From Undaria pinnatifida (lineage: Eukaryota > Sar > Phaeophyceae > Laminariales > Alariaceae): DNA of 64,000 nucleotides. The translations under genes were made by a program, and so were the position numbers. Shown here one piece after another: positions 11,011 through 22,711 of the stretch; position 1 is the first letter of the stretch, and each line of letters starts with the position of its first letter. The stretch spans positions 22,614,573 through 22,678,572 of the forward strand of contig JABAKD010000016.1 in the NCBI GenBank assembly GCA_012845835.1, read 5' to 3'. The notes beneath the pieces were generated by a model. It did not search any database, was not told the origin of the DNA, and saw only the letters and a program-made list of their open reading frames with translations.

Positions 11011-11342
11011 TCTCCCGCCACTCTCGCGCTCCTTCCCAGTAGTAACTCAGATCCGGGGTCGCATAGCGAGGCCTCCTTCCCTCTCCCCACTTTGACACGT
11101 GTCCTCTTTTACCTTGTTTGTATAGCGAGAGGACTGCAGCAATTAATTCCGTCGTCGGGTCGCGTCGAATTGAACCTACTCCCGATGCTGCTAGACGCTC
11201 TCAGCAGTTAGTACCCTTTTTTGATTATAGTCGCAACCAAAGTCAATTCTCATCATGGTGGGAATCGAACTCAAAAACAAATACCAGGTATACATTTGCA
11301 GCTTTTGAGGGAAAAACCACTAGACTACCGGGGTGACCGGCT
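11011..11342 (-). mobile_element. SINE copy c (best-preserved tRNA-derived head)
   Basis: Minus strand: AGCCGGTCACCCCGG, then TAGTCTAGTGG (A box), then GTTCGATTCCC (B box) followed by CACCATGATGAG. About 40 bases between the boxes, including a GTATACCTGGTAT stretch, are consistent with a tRNA head that gained or kept extra sequence. The body and the 3' end (GATCTGAGTTACTACTGG then GGCGAGAG-like) match copy b. It lies just upstream of R1 copy 1. Confidence 0.75.
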
Positions 11343-11419
11343 GACAATTGAATAAAACGAAACAGGTTATTTGCATAGATAATACATTGCCTAAATTATA
11401 CGCCGGAGTATAAATATAT

Positions 11420-12100
11420 ATACACTCCCGCTGCGAGACCAAACATTTGGTCAAAACTCATATTTTCGAGCTGTGTGTGACCCTCCGATCGAGCGTATTA
11501 CGGGTTGTCTGTCCTCGTTGAGGATATGATAGGTCGGCGACTCCTCTTGCAACCACTGTGCAGACATCAGTGTCAACAGGGTAAAGTTGGTCAGTCTGTG
11601 CGCTGAAACTATATAACCCGTTTTGGAGGGGGACAACAAAATCTGACACCTGTGGTAGGAAATGCATCGGTGTATCAAGTTAATCTTGTAAGTCGGATAA
11701 CCGGTGAGAGGAGGGTGAAGTTGTTAAGGACATGGGGGCCTGGGTTTGATCGAGAGGGAGCGGGGAGGCGGGGGGAGAGCGAGACGGGTGGAACGGGCGG
11801 GGCAGCTCAATCTGTGCGTGAAAACTATAAATCTTCTGAGGAGATAAATCTGAAGGGTTTGCAAAAAATGCACCAGTTTATCATGTATACGTCGAAGTAT
11901 CTTGTAAGTCGTACAGCCACTGAGGAGAGAGGGCAGAGCGTTCAAGGGGAGGGGGGGGGGGGGGGAGTGAGCGAAAGGGATTTTGATCAACGTTGTTAGG
12001 TCGCATGGATGGAGGGGTTTTTGCCATGAGCGTGGTGCTAGGTCTAGGCGATGGTTCGGTTTGTGGGGAAGGAGGGGGCGTTGGGGGAAGAAGAGGGGGG
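11420..12100 (+). repeat. Interspersed family R1, copy 1
   Basis: It starts with TACACTCCCGCTGCGAGACC and continues through AGCTGTGTGTGACCCTCCG, GCGTATTACGGGTT and GTCGGCGACTCC. Two internal subunits of about 225 bp follow, each opening with (C/A)A(G/A)TCTGTGCG and containing TATCA, CTTGTAAGTCG and GGTGAGAGGAGGG-type steps (from about 11590 and 11810). The tail has CGTGGTGCTAGGTCTA. No coding capacity is conserved among copies and no terminal repeats were found. Confidence 0.75.
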
Positions 12101-12251
12101 TTAACTGCGGAAGCGTCATGGATTGCTCAAGAACGATGATAAGGCGATATTATATGCATGTATCTTGTATGATAATACGATGGTTGACGCCGCGTTACCT
12201 AGAGAGGTGTTGCCTGTGCAGTGGTGTCAGTCGACATTATTTTTTACTTAT

Positions 12252-12325
12252 GGAGCCTGTCCTGTGACCACGGACTTGATTGTGCGAGTTGATTTGAGAA
12301 CATCAAACAACAACAACAACATTTT
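12252..12325 (+). repeat. Short (AAC)n-tailed repeat R2, copy 1
   Basis: GGAGCCTGTCCTGTGACCAC, then GGACTTGATTGTGCGAGTT, then TGAGAACATC and a CAACAACAACAACA tail. It matches 14317-14403 (plus) and 14874-14945 (minus). A microsatellite tail is usual for 3' ends of retroposons. Confidence 0.6.
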
Positions 12326-14316
12326 TCTTCGTTTTTCTTTGTTGGATTATGATATCTTTCTCTTTCGTTTACAGTATTTTGAGGTTCCCGCTTGTCGCAA
12401 TGCGTTGATGGCGCGTGTTTGCCGTACTTGTAACATGTACGGTCAGTGTACATACATGATGCAGTATCCGGTACTACTCTCCGAATAAATTAATGTCGAA
12501 TTTCACCAGAATATTGTACATTGTTACCTGTATAATGCGGGTATACGACAGACGACTAGGATATGGCGTCCTACATTGCTTTGTCTTTCTCAATGGTTGG
12601 GACTATCATGGAAACATTTTGAGCAAATTTTTAAGGCGATTATTTCTGTAACTTTGAGGCTACAAAAATTCCTGCATCAAAAATAGGGGGCGTCGATTAA
12701 TCTATGGCTTCTTTTTTTCAAAAAGTGGTAGCTCTTGTTTTACCGTTCGCCTTTATTTTCAAAATCTGGCACGTACATTGTCGCCGGCAACGTTAGGTCA
12801 CCACCGCCTCTGCTGCTGTCTCTGCTGCTGTGCTGCTGCTGTGGTGCTGGGTTGTGGTGTGTCTGAGGCGGTATCGATGATGGTGGTGCTGTTGCTGTTG
12901 CGATTGTGTGAGGACCAAGCTCTGTCTCGCACACGTCAAGCGCGGTTTGCTGTCGTAGGTGTGTTTGTGATTCTTTGTTGTGGGTGATGGGTGACGTGTA
13001 CAGCAGACCAGTATTTTACCAGCTACAGTATAGGCAATGGTGGCGTGTGATATTTGTTACGAGGTGTAACCTCCGTTCCCCTTGCCGCCTCGGTAAGGCA
13101 TGCTGCGAAGCATGCCCTATCAGGCTTGTAGCGAGTGGTGGGGGGGGTCTTTCTAGCAGGTGTAACGCCGGACTCACCCTCAAGGAGTGATACCTTCTTG
13201 CTGCTGCGTGTGGCCGCGAGGCTTAGGCGTGGGGGTAGAGTTGAGTCGTACGTGGTGCGTTAGGCATAGTCACCTGCGTTTAGAGCATCTTTTTTGGAAG
13301 CAGCGGAGGAGCAGCAATGCTTAATCGGGATGCTTGTTCGCAGAGGCAGGTGCCACCGCGAGCCACGCTACGGCGCAGTCTCGGTTTGCGTGGAAGGAAC
13401 TGCGCTGGCAGGAGGGTGGATTCGACGATAAAAGAGGAGGGCGACTGGCCGTCGACAGGCCGGGGAGAGACGGATTAAACTCTCCCCGAACGGGAATTTC
13501 TGTTTTGCAGATCAGGACCGCAAGCTGCGTGGAGCATTTTGTGTTTTTGGGACGGGGGGGGAGGGGAACCGATTGGAATTGAGCGTCAACGAGAGCAAGT
13601 GCGAAAGGGTGGGCCGAGTGAGCTAAGGCGATGACGCGGCTATGGAGAACCACAGCAGGAGGATGGCACCAGGAGACCCAGGACCCACAGGCACACCATT
13701 ATCATGAAAAGAAGCGATTGTCTTCTTTTTCATGTTTTTTTACGAGGCAGTAGTATAGACTAACATGTTACTTGCGTCACAGATTTTTAGAGTGTGTAAA
13801 AGAGTTGTATACCCTTCATTGAGAAGGACCCCCCGCAATTTTCAAATTTCAAGCACGGGCGTCGTAGCTGCGCTGAAAAATATCAAGTAACTCGGGGAGG
13901 CGGGGCGATCATTGATATTAGTATTGTGGTTTCTGGTTCGATTGCTCTTGATTCACTGCATGCATGCCCGCGGGTCGCTAATCTGACAGCAATGCAGACA
14001 GCAGGCGCGTTCGTCTGTGCTCACGATTACCGTGTGGTTCGTACGGTGCAGACAGCCCAACTGCTTTATAGTCTGCAGCCGCGAGTTGGTCAGTTGTGGG
14101 AACGGGGGAACTCTATTGTTAAAAGGCTTAGTTTGGCTGAGGTATTGGTCAACTTTTTGCAAGTTGTCAAACGGACAATTGCCGCACTAATACCTTCTCA
14201 TCACTATTCTTCTGTAGTTGAGTGGATACTCGCGGCAATGTGAACTCAGTTTGCACATTGGACATTTTCACTTGTGCGCTTTCTTCGTATCGTCGTGCGT
14301 TTATCGGATATTTGTA
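12326..14316. other. No gene recognised; simple repeats and a hairpin
   Basis: CTG-rich low complexity lies at 12805-12850. A perfect 8-bp hairpin (GGCATGCT, loop GCGA, AGCATGCC) lies at 13097-13116. Frames such as 13926-14243 (plus, 105 codons) and 13321-13653 (minus) have no motif. Confidence 0.45.
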
Positions 14317-14403
14317 GGGCTCCAGCACCTTTGTGTGACCACGGACTCTGGATTTCTTTGCACGTCAGTGGGAAAAAGCAACAACAAAAACAACAACAGC
14401 ATC
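14317..14403 (+). repeat. R2, copy 2
   Basis: GTGTGACCACGGACT is shared with copy 1, followed by a diverged middle and a tail of CAACAACAAAAACAACAACA. It is the most diverged of the three. Confidence 0.5.
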
Positions 14404-14563
14404 CAGAAGTCAGGTAATCCCAGTTCAGAGAGGTTCGAAGAGCGGTTATTTCCGGGCTCATAAAAAAATCACTAAATCCGCGGATTTCTGGCCTCGACTT
14501 TTTCTGAACCTAAAAATACCCAGGGTTTGTCATGGGCGGACGCTGGTGGAGCGGCCCGGGGTA

Positions 14564-14591
14564 GGGCCGGGCCGAGCCGTCGGCCCGGCCC
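14564..14591. repeat. GC-only hairpin, 12-bp perfect stem
   Basis: GGGCCGGGCCGA at 14564-14575 pairs with TCGGCCCGGCCC at 14580-14591 across a GCCG loop. The surroundings are further GGCCCGG runs (14552-14560). Confidence 0.85.
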
Positions 14592-14873
14592 GCCCGATCG
14601 TTTTTTCAGATAGTGGGCCCCTCCTTGCTGCATAATCGTCCCTAGTAGCTAGTAAGCACGATACTACTGCTGTTTGGATTACAAACACAGGAGGGTATGG
14701 TGGTTGGCTTTGCTCTTGTAGGAACTGGAAAACAGAGTTTTGGGTGTCCTCTTAAATCGGATACTTTATTAACTATGATAGCGTTCAAACGTATATTCGA
14801 AGTTGGGATGGAAGTGTGAATTTTGTACTTGGTACGAAACATTTAAAAAATGCATAATATGGTAACTCGTGAT
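14592..14873. other. No gene recognised
   Basis: Nothing beyond short motif-free frames. Confidence 0.35.
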
Positions 14874-14945
14874 GACTGTTGTTGTCGTTGTTCTCACATT
14901 AACTCGAATAATCAAGTCTGTGGTCACAGGACAGGCTCCAGTAAT
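14874..14945 (-). repeat. R2, copy 3 (inverted)
   Basis: Minus strand: GGAGCCTGTCCTGTGACCAC, then AGACTTGATTATTCGAGTTA, then TGAGAACAACGACAACAACA. This copy and copy 1 are the most alike. Confidence 0.6.
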
Positions 14946-15087
14946 TCTGGAGATGAGGAATATCCCAAAGAAAAACACAAACAATCCAAGGTGGTGCACG
15001 CATATATCACAGGTGAGGCAATCCATGACTCCACCAAGCTTGTAATGATATATGCCACCAGGTCACAGCTATGTTAAAAAAATGAAA

Positions 15088-15615
15088 ATACACTCCAGCT
15101 GTGAGATCGAATATTTTGTCCAGTCATACTTTGCTCAAGCTGTGTGTGATACTCCGATCGCGCGTATTACGGGTTCTGTGTCCTCATTGAGGATATAGGT
15201 CGGTGACTCCCCTTGCAACTGCTATGTAGCTATCAGGGTCAAAAGGGTGATGTTAGGCAGTCTGTGCGCGGAAGCTGTAAGCCCCATTTCTGAGGAGGAC
15301 AAAATATGACAGCTGTCAAAGAAAATGCATCAGTTTATCAAGTGAATCCTGTAAGTCGAAAAACCGGTGAGGGGAGGGCGGAGTTTTTAAGGACGTGGGG
15401 GCCTGGTTTTGATCAAAAGGGTGGCGGGGGGGCGGACAGGTGAGGCAGCCACATTTGTGCGTACAACTAAAAATCCTTCTTTTTGGGGAGGGGGGGGGGG
15501 GATCCTTTAGGTCACACGGATGAGGGGGTTTGCTATACGCGTGGTGCTATGTCTAAGCGATGGTGCGGTTGCTGGGGATGGGGAGAGCGCGTTGGGGGCA
15601 GGGGACGGTAGGAAT
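15088..15615 (+). repeat. R1, copy 2
   Basis: It opens with ACACTCCAGCTGTGAGATCG and carries the CTCCGATCGCGCGTATTACG, TCGGTGACTCC, GTCTGTGCGCGG and GGACGTGGGGGCCTGG landmarks in order. The tail CGTGGTGCTATGTCTAAGCG matches copy 1. It contains one full subunit and a degraded second one. Confidence 0.75.
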
Positions 15616-15825
15616 TGCAAAAGCGGACTAGACCGCCCTGAAACGATAATGAGATGATGTCCAGGGCGTGGAAGTGTACATTTATCTGGCGGATGTCGAT
15701 ATTGGGTGAGGCGTTAATGGAAGAGAGAGCGAGGAGAAATAAAAAAGGGTGTGGGGGGAGGGGTTCCAAGAGATTTAGGTCACAAGGCCGACATCACCGG
15801 AGGAGGACACCATCATAAATATCAG

Positions 15826-15852
15826 GGTATATATACGTATATATATATATTA
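15826..15852. repeat. (TA)n microsatellite
   Basis: Alternating TA with one interruption. Together with 16079-16107 it brackets a 230-bp stretch between R1 copies 2 and 3. Confidence 0.85.
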
Positions 15853-16078
15853 TTTTTTTTTTCATCCTTCGTCGGATGTTCGAAAATTTGCTCGACCTCA
15901 TAACACTTCCATTTGTTTCATGCACATCGTGTGTGAACCACATCAATTTGCGTTCGAAATCCGGCGTAAGCTGAAAACTCATTATATTCCCGTGATAGCG
16001 AGAGCGCGAGCTGTCTCCACCGGTGGTCCCCGTTCCTACTGCGGCAGCGCAAGCAACTACCGTTGTATAAGGAACACC

Positions 16079-16107
16079 AGTATATATATACATATATATA
16101 TATATAA
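16079..16107. repeat. (TA)n microsatellite
   Basis: Alternating TA tract ending just before R1 copy 3. Confidence 0.85.
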
Positions 16108-16121
16108 ATTTCAAGGTTCAA

Positions 16122-16662
16122 ATCCACTCCAGCTGTGAGATCGAATATTTATCGAAACTCATCTTTGCAAGCTGTGTGTGATACCTCGAAACGCGCGTAT
16201 GATTAAGTGTTTGTCCTCATGAAAGACTTAAGTCGGCGACTCCCTTTAGAAGTACAAGTGTAGCTTGTACGAAGGTCTACAGCATGTTGTCTGTCAATCC
16301 CTGTGAGGAACCTATTGCAGAGACCCGCTGTTAGCAGGATCGATTTTCAATATATAGGCGGGGCGAAAAAGCCCCCATGTATGTTTACAAGGGTTTGATT
16401 CAGGTGTTTTTTGTCGACCGGTGTTATCATCTATACAGCGCCTCAATCCAACACAGTCGTAGCGTACGAGAGCTCGTGTGAAAGGTGGTGATATTAGTCA
16501 ACATTTTTTGTGTGTGATTTCGTCCTGTTAACAATAGATCTCCACAATAAAAACCCCGTTTTTGAGGGGGACATAATCAGACGGCTGTGGAAGGAATCAA
16601 TTATCAGTGTTATCATACATATCCTGTATGTCGTATAACCGGCGAAGGGATGGCGGGATTGT
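16122..16662 (+). repeat. R1, copy 3 with internal insertion
   Basis: It opens with CCACTCCAGCTGTGAGATCG and the AAGCTGTGTGTGATAC and GTCGGCGACTCCC landmarks. It then diverges at about 16245 and resumes at about 16540 (CCCCGTTTTTGAGGGGGACA, then GTATAACCGGCGAAGGG). The intervening 290 bp is unique in the window. A SINE-head-like CTACCGGCGTGACCG follows at 16693. Confidence 0.65.
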
Positions 16663-17080
16663 GCTTTCAGGGGGCAGCAAAAGATCCTGAGCTACCGGCG
16701 TGACCGACATGAGGAGTTTAATATTCCACCAGAAACATAACTTCTAAGGCATTCGTTCGCGCAATCCGACTACCGTTTCTATGCCCTAGTCTTATACCAA
16801 ATACACTCGTTGCAGAAGCTTGCTAATCACACTTGGCAAGCTCAACCGGACAGCAATATCTGCCCCAGATAGCACATCGCCTCCCGTGGAATGACTCCTA
16901 GCCACTACAAAAGATATAGAGTTTAGAGTTTGACGGTTAATGTTTAACAGTAGCCTACACAAACTTCGGCTAAAAAAATGTAGTCAAACAATCAAGAATA
17001 CAGCATTTTTGACCCAGTTTTGACAATTGTGTAGACAAATTATTCAACTTAGTACAGCACCCATGCGTTGGGCTTGCAGT
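16663..17080. other. No gene recognised
   Basis: AT-rich with a possible SINE-head fragment at 16690-16712; otherwise nothing. Confidence 0.35.
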
Positions 17081-17498
17081 GTTGTCTTTCCCAGCAGTTG
17101 ACGCCCAAGTCTGAATAAAAGCAATGGCTCTTCTCGAAGCAATCGAGCTATATTTAGCCTACCCAACGGGTATTTCTATTTCAATCCAAACACAGGTACT
17201 AGAACAGGAATACGTCATCGATAGCAGAGGCAAAGGTGCCGCGAATAAAATACATGACGCACACCCTTTGTATTGATGTTCAGGCTTTCGTTGTCTTTCC
17301 CAGCAGTTGACGCCCAAGTCTGAATAAAAGCAATGGCTCTTCTCGAAGCAATCGAGCTATATTTAGCCTACCCAACGGGTATTTCTATTTCAATCCAAAC
17401 ACAGGTACTAGAACAGGAATACGTCATCGATAGCAGAGGCAAAGGTGCCGCGAATAAAATACATGACGCACACCCTTTGTATTGATGTTCAGGCTTTC
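17081..17498. repeat. Perfect-looking 209-bp tandem duplication
   Basis: GTTGTCTTTCCCAGCAGTTG starts at 17081 and again at 17290. The units 17081-17289 and 17290-17498 appear identical by eye. It is either very recent or an assembly artefact. No open frame spans the units. Confidence 0.9.
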
Positions 17499-19242
17499 GG
17501 GAAGGAGGTGGTTGTCAGGTACGAGTACACGATTTTATCTCTGATTAGAGAGTGTTAATACGTTAAGATTCACCTCACCACCCGCAAACTCGTCTTCACG
17601 TAAAAACCCGACGCCATATGATTATTCTCTCTAGCTTTTCGACGGGGAAAAGTCCGACTTCAGTTGAACTCGATTTTCGAAAACGTGGAGATATGCGTCG
17701 TGATACGGGCAGCGAACAGCTGTATTGCAGTGGGGTGGTGTCTGCAAAAGATTATTTTGACGTTGTTGCAGAAACCCAATCGAAGATTCTGCACGTACGG
17801 GTGGGGGCGGCTACTCCTCTTTGGCTTGTCGTTGACATGTGACCACTGGCCGCTGATATTTTCAAGACTGATAAGTGCAACAAGGTCATGGGAGGGAGAG
17901 GTCGTGAACCACGTGATTTTGTTTCTGGGAGTCGTCAGGAGAAAATAGCACAACCTGATCGCGGGCGCTAGAGGTTCAATCTAACAGTGTATGCTTTCAG
18001 TTAACGTGGCCGGGATATCCAGGCTTTGCGGACCTGCTGACACGATACGGAGGGCAGCGCTGGTGTCGTTGAGATGGCAGAAACCCCCGGTGATATTATG
18101 CAGCGCGAAAAGGGGTGTTTTCGTGTACAAAGTGAGGCGTGTTTTGCACCAAGTGCCACCTACCTCTCATGAGTGCACCCAAGGTGTAGGAGCTACACCA
18201 ACTCTCTACTATTGCGCGAGTCTGGAGAAGATCAAAATTCCTGTTGCGTTTTTCAATTTTAGCAACCGGAACAATATCGATGAATCAGACATTCAGCAGG
18301 AAACCCGTGGATCCGAGCTTAATTAACTTGTCTACAGGAAAGTGTCGTTTGCGATACATGTAACGCCCAAAGCGCAAGGAACAGAAATTGGGCGGGATCC
18401 GGTCATGCGTGGTTCTTCACCGACATTACGCCAATCGTGCCCCGTAGCTTAAAGCCCGGGAACGCGCGCTCGGCCGCCGTGGAAAGGAACTCAAGGAACT
18501 CAAAGATGATAATTTCATACACACCCATGAATAGGAAACTCGCCCGTGACGCGGCATAAACTTAGGCAGACCCTTTGGTACTACCATCACGCATGCTGCG
18601 AAATGTCGTGCGTAAGTCGCCCGACGTGGTATGGCCGGAAGAAGTGCATATGGATGAGAGAGCTCCACTCCGCCGGCAATTTTGTATTACTACAGTAGGT
18701 TCCCAAAATGCAGATGCGACGATATTTTCAAACTCCCATGAAGAATGCGTCAATGGAAGACAGCCCGCTCGTCCTCGCTTCTTGCATCTTCTGGCGTTTA
18801 CCATGAAGGTCAGCGAATGTAACCCCGCCACGACCCCCCCTCCCCCCCCGTCGCCCCGCTTTGAGCGAGGGAAGAACATGATCAATCGACACAACAGCGG
18901 CAGCTACACCATGCTCTGCGTAAGGGTTCAAACAAGTAAAACGTTCAGGGCCCGAAAGCAAAACCAAATAACAGAAAAGAAACCGATTTGAAAATACTCA
19001 CTGGTTCTGATCGGCCACATCTTACATCGAGGCCCCAGGAAATTGTCTCAGCCTATGTTAGAAATGAGAACCACGACTATTTCGGGCATTCCCTACATCG
19101 ATCGACACTAGTCCAACGCTCCGCACAGAGCAGACACGACACAGACATAATACTGTAAAGGTGCACCTCTCTTGTACCAAGAAGTCCTCACCTGCCAAGC
19201 GATATTAACACTTCGCCCAAAACGTATGCTGAGTACAGACTA
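17499..19242. other. No gene recognised
   Basis: The longest frame (18575-18991, plus, 138 codons) has a proline run encoded by the C-rich tract at 18834-18849 and no motif. A pair of overlapping opposite frames at 17618-17953 is likewise unrecognised. Confidence 0.4.
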
Positions 19243-19518
19243 TACCGGCAGTAGGAGGGATACCCCGTGTTTCGACAGTGGGTTTGAGCAACTTGCCTGA
19301 GTGACTCTGAACCTCGACCTTTGTTTTTGTTCATTTGGATTTCGTTAATCGCTGCAAAGTCTACCCTTCCATGCGGGTTTCATTCGGCCAACAGAAACCG
19401 CACGCAAAACACGAAAGACCGCATTGAGAGCGCGAAGAGGAATAGGAGGATCACTTGCGCGAGTGACTCCGAGCCACTGCATTACTAATCCCCAACAAAT
19501 TACCGCTTACGGCAGCCC
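19243..19518. mobile_element. MITE copy 2 (diverged)
   Basis: It has the same plan as the copy at 36113-36371. The left end is GGCAGTAGGAGGGATACCCC, followed by a CAGTGGGTTTGAGC step and then a unique core. Near the right end is CACTTGCGCGAGTGAC, then GAGCCACTG and a right end (reverse complement) GGCTGCCGTAAGCGG. The terminal repeats are degraded. It is non-autonomous and has no coding frame. Confidence 0.6.
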
Positions 19519-22449
19519 TGGCCTGACTCGAAGTAACACGATAGCCATATACATGGCCCACATTTACAACGTCTAGGCAAAAACGACATCTCGACGATTT
19601 CAAAGTTTGGAGCCTCGTCATCGGCAACACGTTCTTGCACCAAACGTACTCAACCTATCGTACACACGACGCGCATAGGGGCACTACGCAGACAATACAG
19701 GAACAAGATGCGGCTGGTGCCATTGGAATAGAGCTCTGATCACCACGGTCAAACCTGCCGCTTAAGGTGCCGCTCCTGATTGAATTGAGTGCTACTCCAC
19801 GGCCTGCAATCGCCGGCTGTTGAAAGCATTTTTTAGGCCGTGTGGGCAGCATCTGCACTTCATGTAACTTGTACTTGGCCGCTCAGAATACAGATTTCTT
19901 TGTAGAAGCAGGGTGTGGTCGCGGAGTTTGTGGTGACGCGCGCAACCCTTTTGTATAGCTGAGGCGCCGTCTCTACTTTAGCTTCGAGGGCTTCTAGATG
20001 CCGGGCTTCCTACCGACCGTTTACTCGTCTTGGAGTCAGGGATGGTTCCTAGCGTCTTTGCCCCGTTTCGACGGCCTACTTGGGTCCTCTCGTGCCCTTC
20101 CCCACATCACTGTGGTTTATTCGTGATGTACTTCCTTTCAAGTATTGATCTAAGGTTCAGATTTTCTTTCGTTTACGTGGGCCCTAACCGGCACGTTACG
20201 TGCACGGTGGATGCGGGTGACGGGTGTTCTTTCGTTATGGCAGAATCATCGGTGTCCAGGATATCACCAATAAGCGTTGAGTACTCGACTCAGGATGGTC
20301 CGGTTGACCAAGACGCTTACGGCCTTGTTGGCGGTATCCTTCAGTATCTCCGTGAACGGTGAGCAGAAATGTCCATATCGTCTCTTGTTTGCTGTACCAT
20401 CCTAGACATATGTATAAAAAGTATGAATAGCTCGTGGGAGGGTTCGCAATACCGGGTAGATTGAACAAAACGTTGCGTTCGGCGACTTGTTCATGCCGAG
20501 GACGTCAAACATACGCATTGCAACAAACACCCCAATGCCACAAAATTAGGATCGCCATGCTGGCGGACGTAGCCTTTTCGCGGTGTTTCGAGGTGTGTAC
20601 GGACCAACAGATGCTCCGAACAGAGAAGCGACGATAAAATGTTTGATCCAGATGCGCACAAGAAATCGTCCGCTGGTTGACTCAGTTTTCCGCACACGTT
20701 CACGTGGGCACCTGTCTTGCTGTTCCTGATCCAGGTCTCAACACGTGTCTTACAACATGCACGCCGACGACAAAAGTGTGAGTGAGATCGTTCCATCTGT
20801 GTTCCCCGGGAAGTTTTGGGCAAATCAGATGGAATTCGACTAGTGCCAGTATATCATCTCTTTGAGTAATCTACCCGCATTTTCTTGGAGGAGAGACCCT
20901 TGGCAGAACGGTAGGCACCTTTTTAGATTTGTATGTACACTGTAGGTTCAACTGTTCTGTTGGTGAATGTTTACAACACACACTGTGCTGTAGCTTCAGG
21001 TGTGTACCTCTTACCGGAGGTGTGCTCACAAGGCGAACGTACTGGGACAACGTACCCACTGGTGAACCGTCGACGCGTATGGAGGATTACTCGAGGGGGG
21101 CGTTCGTCTCGTTTTAGTCTCTAGTAGCATTTGAATGCCCTTTCGTGCGAAAGCTACATCACGAAGACTACGGTATTCCCAGCTCCGCGAATAAGCTACG
21201 TAGAGGTCTATTGCACCCTCGTCGACAATCAAATATTTACTCTTTGTTGCGTCACAATTCAGGTTCTTCGTCAACTGCGGGCTTACAGACGATGACTTCC
21301 TCGACCTCAGCACGTGTTTTGACGATATTGGACGAAGCGGCGTCACTAGCATGTATGTTTTCTTGTTGGTCGAAGACGGGTAAGAAAATTATGTCGTAAT
21401 CACTGTGACCTAACGATTTCGCGTCAAAGGCATTGCAAACCGACGCTGTCAGCTATGCGATGCCAGTAAGCCTGTCCATTAACGTGTAACTGAACAAAGG
21501 GCTACGAATTAGAGGCGCCGGGTGGAACGATAGGGGTCGATGATCATTTTCTGAAGATGCCCACCTTACGATCTCCATACCGAACTGGTGATGTCCATCG
21601 TGAAACCCAATCCAAACAGTGGAAAAAACAATGGAAGCTATCACCCGAATGAACAATCCAAGCTGCAGGTCTTTAACGAATGGCAACATAAAGTCTCTTG
21701 CAACATGCGCCTGGGATTATTGTGTTTCAATATTCAAACTGCGCGTTAACTGTCTTCTAGCTGTTTCTGCGTTTGACGACCGTTAGTGTGGCCCCCAGCG
21801 TGACTTACGTGCATACTGTTGAATTCAACAACAACCTAATAAGTCCACGACACCCTAAAGGCAGATTAACTTCAACCGGTGTATTGGCGGCTGGAAAACG
21901 ATTCGTGCGTTATACGACTGACAAAAAGCTTTTCGGCGCTGTTCAAACACGCTCCAGCACACGTTTCAAATCAAGATCTATGTTACACACACCCTCGCCA
22001 ACTCGTACGCTACATGTACAGCACTACCACGGTTTGGGTGGGGGCAGGTGTATTCAGTTTGTGCATGGCCTTAGGGATATGACTGAAAATCGTCGCATCC
22101 GTACCGTGCCGGGACAGAGCACGTCGGGTGTTCACCAACCAGGCAGACATTGCTTGCACCAAGCGCAAAGCTCCGTGAAATGTTTGTCCAGTCGCGCACA
22201 GTGTGGACTGCATCCTTCCGATAGCTGCTCGTAGGGCGGACTTCGAGACCTCGTGCCTACCCTCTTCGTTGTGGATGACAGCGCTCATGAGTTTTTTTTT
22301 CCATTGAGGCCACACCAGAGACAGAAATGAGTACTACCAAAACACGTTCAAGGTGAAAAAGAAAGCCTCGCGGTCAGCATCACTACCGCCACAACGCGGA
22401 CGCCTAGCACCCGGATATCAGCAACGGTATGGGTCCGTCAACGCCTATA
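19519..22449. other. No gene recognised; possible 5' flank of the LRR gene
   Basis: Frames at 20030-20362 (plus, 110 codons), 20491-20823 (minus, 110), 21026-21352 (minus, 108) and 21773-22234 (plus, 153) have no motif I recognise. If the LRR gene is functional, its start codon and signal-peptide exon should lie here or in the decayed units, but I could not find them. Confidence 0.35.
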
Positions 22450-22633
22450 AATGGACGGCATTGGAAGAGGTCGACGACGGCAGCATATAGTGCACCGCCA
22501 ACGAAAACCCTGCCGAACATTCGCTTCCGATATTACTCTGAACCCCCCGACTTCACCCCTCCCCCCTTTGAAATTCTCTCCGACTGGAAGCTGCTACACG
22601 AAGGGAATACCCCCCGACCCGCCTCAATAACAG

Positions 22634-22711
22634 ATCCCAAATGCTAACCGGAATAGGGAAGGTTCCGTGCCCAAGGGTGTTGCTGTCCAGCAAAGACGCC
22701 AACTGGTATTC
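22634..22711 (+). pseudogene. Decayed type-B LRR exon, unit 1
   Basis: Read in the frame giving SVPKGVAVQ it aligns with SLPVGVFTG of the intact type-B exons. The upstream CAG acceptor is kept. The GTGAGT donor is replaced by unrelated sequence and the frame no longer fits phase 2. Confidence 0.5.

Noticed and set aside
18575-18991. Plus-strand 138-codon frame with a proline run
   Set aside because: The proline run is a C-rich tract, two opposite frames overlap it, and no domain is seen.
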